NCBI GenBank assembly: GCA_025924495.1
Contig: JAICIG010000207.1
Coordinates: 1-13,448, forward strand
Direction: 5' to 3'
Length of the DNA stretch: 13,448 nucleotides
DNA from: Pirellulales bacterium
GTDB lineage: Bacteria > Planctomycetota > Planctomycetia > Pirellulales > JAICIG01
Position numbers and translations under genes: made by a program. The notes under the pieces are model-generated. The model was not told where the DNA came from. It was given only the letters and a program-made list of their open reading frames with translations, and did no database searches. Shown piece after piece: positions 1-4,876 of this stretch. Within the stretch, counting starts at the first letter, position 1. Every line of letters starts with the position of its first letter.

Positions 1-1
1 C

Positions 2-415
2 GCCGACTGCCAGCCCGAGGAAATCCTTACCACCGGGGACCGCCAGCGAGCTTTGAAACTGGCCAACAAACTGAACAGCCTGGAAGCCGCCGAGCCCTTG
101 GGCTGCCGCACGGTCGTTATCATCGAACCAGCGGGCGATGCTCGCTCGAGCGCCGCACAATCCGGCGGCGTCGGCCGACTGTCGGCGATCCCGACCACCG
201 ACGTGTGGGTTGCCGCAGTCGCGGACCATTCCGGCTGCCGCATTTGCTCCACGTCGCTCGATCGCCGCGACGTCGACAAGTTCGTCGAAAGCTTCAACCG
301 ACTCAATGTGGGCGACCCAGTCCATGCCTACGCCTATCGCGAATCGATTGCCGTCCGGCGTCCGCTGTCAGCCGAAGTCGCCGCAGCGAGCAAGCCGGCG
401 GCGGAGGTGGCGTAA
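2..415 (+). CDS. Unknown protein, 3' part only (5' end outside window)
   Basis: The reading frame is open from the first bases of the window to a TAA at 413-415, so the gene starts upstream of the edge; a TTG at 53 could be an internal start but has no clear ribosome binding site. The visible 137 residues are soluble-looking, with no membrane segment. They include a hydrophobic strand (TVVIIEP), a second one (VWVAAVADHSGCRICS) with two cysteines, and an Ala-rich tail. I do not recognise the family. The next small gene starts one base after the stop (TAA-A-ATG), so the two are probably co-transcribed and translationally coupled. Such compact packing of short unknown genes is typical of phage-like or integrated elements. 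Coding is supported by the long open frame and by the packing with the next gene. Confidence 0.65.
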   Translation, partial: ADCQPEEILTTGDRQRALKLANKLNSLEAAEPLGCRTVVIIEPAGDARSSAAQSGGVGRLSAIPTTDVWVAAVADHSGCRICSTSLDRRDVDKFVESFNRLNVGDPVHAYAYRESIAVRRPLSAEVAAASKPAAEVA

Positions 416-416
416 A

Positions 417-620
417 ATGGCAAACCGAGTTATCCGCCTCACCCTGGTCCTAACCGATCAGCAAATTGAGATGGCCAAGGCCGCAGCCCGAATTGAGGCC
501 GCCGAATTCGGAGGCGATGCCGGCAACTGGCGTGGCGTGCTGATCGGTATCGCGTTGGGTGCGATCGGCAAGCGATTGCCGGAGCGGGCCGCGTACGCGA
601 GCGGCCCTGCAGGGAAATGA
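417..620 (+). CDS. Small unknown protein, 67 aa, possibly ribbon-helix-helix-like
   Basis: The ATG at 417 lies one base after the stop of the preceding gene. The protein begins with a strand-like stretch (VIRLTLVLTD, residues 5-14), then an amphipathic helix (about 15-30), a Gly/Asn/Trp turn, and a second hydrophobic helix (WRGVLIGIALGAIGKRL, about 41-57). The order strand, helix, helix at this size resembles small ribbon-helix-helix DNA-binding proteins of the CopG/Arc kind, but I see no decisive signature and this is only a fold-level guess. A weakly hydrophobic peripheral protein is an alternative. Its stop overlaps the start of the next reading frame (ATGA at 617-620). It probably belongs to the same transcript as its neighbours in a mobile-element-like cluster. 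Confidence 0.6.
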   Translation: MANRVIRLTLVLTDQQIEMAKAAARIEAAEFGGDAGNWRGVLIGIALGAIGKRLPERAAYASGPAGK

Positions 621-778
621 CGTCGACCGTCGCACAATTCAGCGACCGAGGATCCAGCCGCAATTTCCGGCGGCTGGTGATGGCCAGCGTCGCACGTTTC
701 GGCGTCGGTCGATCGACAGACGCTCAATCTGGCGATGTCGCGTCGGCGGTCGCATTATTCAGCGGCCGGACCAGGTGA
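617..778 (+). CDS. Small repeat-containing ORF, 53 aa
   Basis: This short frame starts with an ATG that shares the ATGA overlap with the preceding stop, a sign of translational coupling. The product would have the motif V-A-x-F at residues 5-8, 25-28 and 45-48, exactly 20 residues apart, followed each time by Ser/Gly- and Arg-containing sequence. At the DNA level this is GTCGCAnnnTTC at 629, 689 and 749. The product is basic and Ser/Gly/Ala-rich, with no recognised domain. Its stop overlaps a GTG (775-778) that opens another short frame with a fourth V-A-x-F. It may be a genuine small gene, or part of one longer repeat gene broken by a frameshift. Confidence is moderate because it is short and the repeat keeps several frames open. 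Confidence 0.4.
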   Translation: MTSTVAQFSDRGSSRNFRRLVMASVARFGVGRSTDAQSGDVASAVALFSGRTR

Positions 779-855
779 CACCGGCTGCCGGAGTCGCCGT
801 CTTCCGCGACGGAGTACTCTGCATAACTCCGCAGGCAGTGACGGCGACTACGTAG
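775..855 (+). CDS. Tiny ORF, 26 aa, overlapping start (GTGA)
   Basis: A GTG overlaps the stop of the 617-778 frame (GTGA) and opens a 26-codon frame ending in TAG at 853-855. The product contains GVAVFRDGV, a fourth instance of the V-A-x-F motif of the preceding ORF. This makes two readings possible: a coupled micro-gene, or the frameshifted tail of one repeat protein. Its end overlaps by eight bases the 3' end of the convergent minus-strand gene at 848. Support is limited to the start/stop overlap and the motif; it may not be translated. Confidence 0.22.
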   Translation: MTPAAGVAVFRDGVLCITPQAVTATT

Positions 856-1075
856 CTTTGCGCGAGGCTTTTGCCGCCGGCTTTTGAACCACCACGGCCG
901 GCGCGTGAACCTTTAGGCCGCCCAGCTCTTTCGCGGCCAATTCGAGAAGCAAGTCATGGGCGATCTTTATTTCATCTACCTTCGCGGCAACCCTTCCAGA
1001 GCACACCAAGTTGACAACAGAGTCGAGCACGGGATTGCCGGTATTCTGCATGCCGCTCTTGATCTCATCAGGCAT
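848..1075 (-). CDS. Small unknown protein, 75 aa
   Basis: The start is the ATG at 1075-1073 because a near-perfect Shine-Dalgarno sequence (AAGGAGG) lies six bases upstream; the frame is open further, to 1138, but those upstream codons read through a palindromic leader. The product has a predicted helical middle (NPVLDSVVNLVCSG, then VDEIKIAHDLLLELAAKELGG, about residues 14-53) and a basic, Ala/Lys-rich tail (KPAAKASRKAT). No known domain is recognised. The gene is convergent with the small plus-strand genes and overlaps the last ORF by eight bases. Two copies of a dyad lie between its candidate promoter and its ribosome binding site, so autoregulation or RNA-level control is possible. It probably belongs to the same accessory block. 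Confidence 0.65.
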   Translation of the reverse strand: MPDEIKSGMQNTGNPVLDSVVNLVCSGRVAAKVDEIKIAHDLLLELAAKELGGLKVHAPAVVVQKPAAKASRKAT

Positions 1076-1097
1076 TAGAGGCCTCCTTGGGGTAACT

Positions 1098-1142
1098 GGT
1101 GTCACTGACACCTTTGACCGTCGTTTTCCGGGTGTCACTGAC
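1098..1142. repeat. Repeated dyad GGTGTCACTGAC, two copies upstream of the 75-aa gene
   Basis: Copy 1 is GGTGTCACTGACACC at 1098-1112, two seven-base arms around one central base. Copy 2 is GGTGTCACTGAC at 1131-1142, 33 bp away, close to three helical turns. A third 12-base match, TGTCACTGACAC, lies at 3058-3069 across the end of the permease gene. The spacing and position suit a repressor operator, but a dispersed REP-like repeat is equally possible. Confidence 0.55.
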
Positions 1143-1145
1143 GGC

Positions 1146-1174
1146 TTTTTAGGAAAATTTTTCCTCGCCGTAAA
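1146..1174 (-). promoter_or_regulatory. Candidate promoter of the 75-aa gene
   Basis: On the minus strand TTTACG (1174-1169) and TAAAAA (1151-1146) are separated by 17 bp, each matching four of six sigma-70 consensus positions. Transcription would begin near 1139, placing both TGTCACTGAC dyads in the leader. The spacer holds the near-palindrome AGGAAAATTTTTCCT (1151-1165). This is a weak motif match, supported by position only. Confidence 0.3.
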
Positions 1175-1182
1175 CCCTTAAG

Positions 1183-1207
1183 AAATGCCGAGTTTATCGG
1201 CGTTTTT
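1183..1207 (+). terminator. Possible bidirectional terminator hairpin
   Basis: AAATGCCGA (1183-1191) pairs with TCGGCGTTT (1197-1205), including one wobble pair, around a five-base loop, and is followed by a short T run. Only the inner five pairs are strong. It lies at the edge of the accessory block, between the 75-aa gene promoter and the tRNA fragment, and has no obvious upstream plus-strand transcript apart from the small gene cluster. Confidence 0.3.
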
Positions 1208-1236
1208 CGCATCGTAAGGCATTGCGCCAAAAACAA

Positions 1237-1275
1237 TTACGAATGCGGTGCTCTGCCAATTGAAGCTACGCTGGC
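1237..1275 (-). pseudogene. tRNA-Thr(CGU) 5' half, truncated in the anticodon loop
   Basis: Read on the minus strand, 39 nt fit the first half of a tRNA. GCCAGCG (1275-1269) is the acceptor 5' strand and TA follows. GCTT and GAGC (1266-1263 and 1253-1250) form a D stem with one U-G pair around the loop CAATTGGCA. Then come A26, the anticodon-stem strand CCGCA (1248-1244) and the loop TTCGTAA (1243-1237) with anticodon CGT. The sequence then departs: the expected TGCGG strand, T arm and acceptor 3' strand are missing. Compared with the E. coli thrW tRNA as I remember it, the match is good up to the loop. Anticodon loops are common integrase crossover sites, and thrW is a known one. I infer a remnant or junction of an integrated element covering the region to the left; simple decay of a tRNA gene is the alternative. 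Confidence 0.65.
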
Positions 1276-1832
1276 AAGTCGAGAACTACTCGAGCCTTAA
1301 AGACTTTCCTCCGGCCCAGGACAAAGGGTTGGGACGACCTGCCCTGGAATCTCCGCAGAAAAGTCGGAATGGACCATCTTACCCAAATCGCAACGGCCGA
1401 CAAGCCCTCTCCGCGCGAGCGCAATATTCTCCTATTTCCTCACGGCGCAGGACGTTCGGAGAATTCGTTCCTCGCCATGCGACGTCTCTTGGACGCGTCA
1501 AAAGCGTATTCGGCGCCATTGCCGCTCAGGTCCGGTACACGATTTGCAAATCGCGCCGGCCGCCGGGGCCGGGCTCTGGCGAGGCGGCTCGGCTGATTCA
1601 CCGCCAATTCCTTCGCTGGCAGGTGAACTCCCAACCTCATTCACTCGCCATCGCATTCTGCACCCGCGGGCTGCCGCGCTGCCAGCTGCCGAGGAGCGCT
1701 ATTTCAAGCATGCGGCTGTTTTACGCTCAATCGGCCTTCCGTTCCGGGCGGCGAGTGCTTTAGTCTTTCGCAGTTAACTCGCCCGGATCACGGCCGCACG
1801 AGCGCACCATTTTGCAAAAGGACCGTTGGAAC
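1276..1832. other. Long region without a convincing gene
   Basis: Open frames here (1248-1763, 1369-1596, 1544-1777 on plus; 1440-1640 on minus) translate to Arg/Pro/Ser-rich, low-complexity sequence with no recognisable domain and no ribosome binding site. Minor structures are the palindrome ATTTGCAAAT (1542-1551) and a GC hairpin CCGGCC/GGCCGG (1556-1572). I see no promoter I would defend for the permease downstream. Confidence 0.5.
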
Positions 1833-3077
1833 GTGTCGACCTCGCAAACCAATCTGGCGCTAGTTTCTACCATTTTTGGCTCCACTTATTTGGCGCTGGC
1901 AATGGGGCGCGTGCCGGGGCTGAAAATGGACCGGGCCGGGATTGCGCTGGTGGGGGCCGCCGCCATGCTCGCCTGCGGCGTGCTTGACATGCACGAGGCC
2001 GCCCGAGCCGTCGATTATGAGACGATCGTGCTCTTGTTCGGCATGATGATCGTCGTGGCCTTTCTCAAATTGTCGGGGTTCTTTAGCCTCGTGACCGAGC
2101 ATCTTGCAGCCCGGTTCGCCGGTCCGCGGACGTTATTGGCCGTCGTCGTCAGCCTGTCGGGCCTGTTGTCAGCCTTCTTGGTCAACGACGTCGTCTGCGT
2201 CGCGATGACGCCGCTGGTTTTAGGCCTCTGCCAACGTCTCAAGCGACCGCCGATTCCCTATCTGGTCGGACTGGCGACGGCTGCCAACGTCGGTTCGGCG
2301 GCTACGATCACGGGGAATCCACAGAACATGATTATCGGCTCGCTGTCAGGCATCTCCTACCTGCGGTTTTCGGCCCGGCTGGCGCCCATTGCGCTCGCCG
2401 GCCTGATGCTTAACTTTTCGATCGTGGCCTTCGTCTACCGCAAGACGCTACGGGAAACAGTAAATCACCGAGGTTGGCTGGGACACGCCCCGCAGCCCCG
2501 CGTGCATCGCGCCCTGCTCGCCAAAAGCCTGACCGTGACGTTGATCACCGTCGGATTGTTCTTCGCCGGTAAACCGATCGCTCTGGTCGCTTTAGCCGCG
2601 GCTGGGTTTCTGCTGCTCGATCGAGTGCGGCCGGAAAAAGTCTATGGCGCCATCGATTGGCCGCTGTTGATCATGTTCACGGGACTGTTCGTCGTCGTTC
2701 GTGCCTTCGAAACGCATGTGGTGCATGGCTGGGGGCTCGATCGCTGGCAGGCCTTGCGCGAGTCGCCCGTGGCGCTCGTCAGTGCATTGTCGGTGGCACT
2801 CTCAAACCTGGTCTCGAACGTGCCAGCCGTGTTGCTCTTCAAGCCGCTGATCGAAGCGATTCCTCAACGCGAGCAAGCGTGGCTGGCCCTGTCCATGTCA
2901 AGCACTTTGGCCGGCAACCTTACGGTGCTTGGTTCCGTGGCGAATCTGATTGTCGTCGAAAGCGCTCGCCGGGCCGGCACGGAGCTCAGTTTTGTCGAAT
3001 ATCTCAAAGTTGGCGTGCCCTTGACGATCTTCACGACTCTTGCCGGCGTCGCCTGGCTGTCACTGACACACTACTGA
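1833..3077 (+). CDS. ArsB/NhaD-superfamily (SLC13-type) anion permease
   Basis: This is an inner-membrane secondary transporter of about 414 residues, nearly all hydrophobic helices (roughly 10-12). Family features are NDVVCVAMTPLVL (118-130), NVGSAATITGNPQNMIIG (152-169), SNLVSNVPAVLL (324-335) and STLAGNLTVLGSVANLIV (357-374). They form the two inverted-repeat halves with re-entrant, Asn/Pro/Gly-rich hairpins typical of the ArsB/NhaD/CitMHS fold. The substrate cannot be read from sequence: arsenite, dicarboxylate, sulfate or Na+/H+ exchange are all used by relatives. I chose GTG at 1833 because AAAAGGA lies about ten bases upstream; the frame is open to a TTG at 1812, which lacks a ribosome binding site. 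The gene stands alone, with no ars regulator or reductase beside it, so a specific arsenic role is not supported. The dyad TGTCACTGACAC spans its last codons. Confidence 0.9.
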   Translation: MSTSQTNLALVSTIFGSTYLALAMGRVPGLKMDRAGIALVGAAAMLACGVLDMHEAARAVDYETIVLLFGMMIVVAFLKLSGFFSLVTEHLAARFAGPRTLLAVVVSLSGLLSAFLVNDVVCVAMTPLVLGLCQRLKRPPIPYLVGLATAANVGSAATITGNPQNMIIGSLSGISYLRFSARLAPIALAGLMLNFSIVAFVYRKTLRETVNHRGWLGHAPQPRVHRALLAKSLTVTLITVGLFFAGKPIALVALAAAGFLLLDRVRPEKVYGAIDWPLLIMFTGLFVVVRAFETHVVHGWGLDRWQALRESPVALVSALSVALSNLVSNVPAVLLFKPLIEAIPQREQAWLALSMSSTLAGNLTVLGSVANLIVVESARRAGTELSFVEYLKVGVPLTIFTTLAGVAWLSLTHY

Positions 3078-3290
3078 GCCAAACAACAAACAACGGCCTC
3101 GCAGGCGTGCCAGCATCAGCCGTGCAATCTCTGCAGAATACTTGCAGCCGTCACGCTCACGAGGATTCCGCAATCAAAGGCGATTGCTGCTTCAGAGTTG
3201 GCGATCACGTTGCCGGCCGCTAAGAGGGTTCGCGGCGAGAGCGGCCGCTGAGGCGGTTGACCCATGAGGACCGACACCGCGGGCGTGCCA

Positions 3291-3306
3291 GAACATTGAA
3301 ATGTTC
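3291..3306. promoter_or_regulatory. 16-bp dyad GAACATT-GA-AATGTTC
   Basis: Perfect seven-base inverted arms surround a GA spacer. The size and symmetry suit a dimeric regulator site, although no promoter or regulated gene is evident next to it. It lies 16 bp left of the poly-A run that ends the structured element at 3322-3418. Confidence 0.3.
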
Positions 3307-3321
3307 GCGGATCCTGGGCGC

Positions 3322-3418
3322 AAAAAAACGGGGGCCTCTGACGCGCCACGTACACATTGGCTCTGCAGGACGGTCAGGGGCAAGTCAACCGTCCGGCCGG
3401 TAGTCGTCAGAGGCCCCG
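3322..3418 (-). ncRNA. Candidate structured RNA or complex terminator with three-way junction
   Basis: GGGGCCTCTGACG (3331-3343) is perfectly complementary to CGTCAGAGGCCCC (3405-3417). Inside this 13-bp outer stem are two hairpins: GCCA/TGGC (3345-3348 with 3358-3361) and GGACGGT/ACCGTCC (3368-3374 with 3388-3394). Together they would form a three-way junction. On the minus strand the outer stem is followed, after two bases, by seven T (3328-3322), as in an intrinsic terminator, so the minus strand is the likelier transcript. It matches no RNA family I know: there is no SRP, 6S or hammerhead core. I found no convincing promoter to its right, so it may be the 3' end of a longer transcript. 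Confidence 0.45.
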
Positions 3419-4020
3419 CGGGCCAGTCAGGATGTTGAGCTCGTCGTATCCGGCGAGCGACCTTTCTATATGCACTGCACGTGCCAATTAGCGGGCGCAC
3501 GCGTCAACCACGCGCCATATTGAGCTACAAACTTCTTCTCGGACACGAGTTACGCGGTCGATGGCGGGCGCAGCCGCGCATTCAAAGTCCCTGCTGCCAG
3601 CGCGGCCTCCAGGAGCAAAACCGCAACACACTGCATGATCTTGCAGGACTATCTCCCCCTGAATGAGCTAAAAACCGCTTGAACACTCATCGAGGAGACG
3701 TTTTCGTATCAGCATGAGACAAGACGACTTATCGGAATCGCTAAGTAATTCTTTAGTAATGACTTATTGCAAGTAGTTGGCGTCGACATTCAGCGGCGAT
3801 GCCACGTGCGCGACAGACGCGGCATCCTCGGGCAGCCCGAGAGCTGTTCCCAATTTGAGATTCAGCAATCCCCGTCTCGAACTTAACGCTAAACCAAGTT
3901 GAGCTTTTACTACAAACCAGGGCCAGTCAACATTCGTAAAGCCTTTGCACGGCTGTTGCTGGCAGCGCCGGCCGATATATTGGAGAGTTCACTTTTCTCC
4001 TCACAAGGGAATGTTCTCGC

Positions 4021-4863
4021 TTGTCTAATAATCCCGCTAATCCCGCCACGATTGGCCCGTATCGTTGTGGCCCCGGAGAGCCGCTGCTCGTGATCGCCGG
4101 CCCATGCGTGATTGAGAATGAATCGCTAACTCTGGAAATCGCGAAGCGCCTTAAGCAAATTGCGACAGAGCTTCCGGTTCAACTGGTCTTTAAAGCCTCC
4201 TTCGACAAGGCCAACCGCACCAGCGTCTCGGCATTCCGAGGACTGGGCCTAGGAGCGGGGCTCGAGATTCTGAATCGCGTGCGCGAAATCACCGGTCTGC
4301 CCGTGACGACCGACGTCCACGAATCGCATCAGGCGGCGCCCGTTGCCGAGGTTTGCGAGCTATTACAGATTCCGGCCTTTCTTGCGCGGCAAACCGACCT
4401 GTTAGTGGCTGCGGCCGAAACAGGGCGCGCCGTGAATGTGAAGAAGGGACAGTTCATGGCCCCTTGGGACATGAACCATGTCGTTGCGAAGTTGTCTTCG
4501 TCCGGCTGTCAGAATGTGCTGCTTTGCGAGCGGGGCACTTTTTTCGGCTACGGCCGCCTGGTAAACGATATGTGCGGCATCCCACAAATGCAGGCGCTGG
4601 GCGTGCCCGTGATTTTCGACGCCACGCACAGCGTACAGCAACCCGGTGGACTGGGCGCCGCGACGGGCGGAAACCGGGAGATGGTCGAGCCGCTGGCGCG
4701 CGCGGCGACTGCCATCGGCGTGGACGGCCTGTTTTTCGAGACCCATCCCAATCCTGACAGCTCCCCGAGTGATGGGCCAAACATGGTGCCGCTCGACCAG
4801 TTCGACCGCCTCCTGGCCCGGCTTGTCAAGTTGCGAAAAACCGTGGAGACGCTTGGTGCTTAG
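4021..4863 (+). CDS. kdsA: 3-deoxy-8-phosphooctulonate (KDO-8-P) synthase
   Basis: This cytoplasmic enzyme condenses phosphoenolpyruvate with arabinose 5-phosphate to KDO-8-phosphate, the precursor of the inner sugar of lipopolysaccharide. The 280-residue length fits the family. Clear motifs are [11 protein letters not shown] (22-32), [13 protein letters not shown] (56-68), TTDVHES (96-102), [11 protein letters not shown] (118-128), NVKKGQF (139-145), [11 protein letters not shown] (200-210) and [17 protein letters not shown] (238-254). Cys29 in GPC, with His203, Glu240 and Asp251, matches the metal-dependent class; the metal-independent E. coli enzyme has Asn in place of this Cys. Translation starts at TTG 4021, the first possible start in the frame, with AAGGGA ten bases upstream; no in-frame ATG exists before the catalytic core. 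The following lipoprotein gene overlaps or nearly touches its stop, so they are probably one transcript. Confidence 0.96.
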   Translation: MSNNPANPATIGPYRCGPGEPLLVIAGPCVIENESLTLEIAKRLKQIATELPVQLVFKASFDKANRTSVSAFRGLGLGAGLEILNRVREITGLPVTTDVHESHQAAPVAEVCELLQIPAFLARQTDLLVAAAETGRAVNVKKGQFMAPWDMNHVVAKLSSSGCQNVLLCERGTFFGYGRLVNDMCGIPQMQALGVPVIFDATHSVQQPGGLGAATGGNREMVEPLARAATAIGVDGLFFETHPNPDSSPSDGPNMVPLDQFDRLLARLVKLRKTVETLGA

Positions 4864-4876
4864 CCGATTTTTGTTG

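Larger units (their letters stand above)
3078..4020. other. 943-bp intergenic region with structured elements
   Basis: No open frame here looks coding on either strand. It contains a dyad GAACATT-GA-AATGTTC (3291-3306), a large nested inverted repeat (3322-3418), and an AT-rich patch (3720-3770) with GACTTAT twice (3725 and 3761) and the inverted pair TAAGT/ACTTA. Just before kdsA there is a small hairpin GGAGA/TCTCC (3982-4000). A possible -10 TATATT (3976-3981) has no properly spaced -35. Confidence 0.5.

Noticed and set aside
559..855. 98-codon frame over the micro-gene cluster
   Set aside because: Very Arg-rich; the coupled ATGA/GTGA frames explain the region better. Only its last 26 codons are kept, as the 775-855 ORF.
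1369..1596. 75-codon frame with a plausible-looking beginning (MDHLTQIATADKPSPRERN)
   Set aside because: The second half becomes Arg/Gly-rich low complexity and no family is recognisable; there is no ribosome binding site.
1248..1763. 171-codon plus-strand open frame
   Set aside because: The translation is Arg/Pro/Ser-rich with no domain-like pattern and no ribosome binding site, and its start lies inside the tRNA remnant (its first codons are antisense to the D arm).
3322..3418. Structured element as SRP RNA, 6S RNA or hammerhead ribozyme
   Set aside because: The SRP apical motif, the 6S central bubble layout and the CUGAUGA/GAAA core are all absent.
3714..3776. 20-codon ORF in the AT-rich patch
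   Set aside because: The nearest GAGGAG is 16 bases before the ATG, too far, and nothing else supports it.
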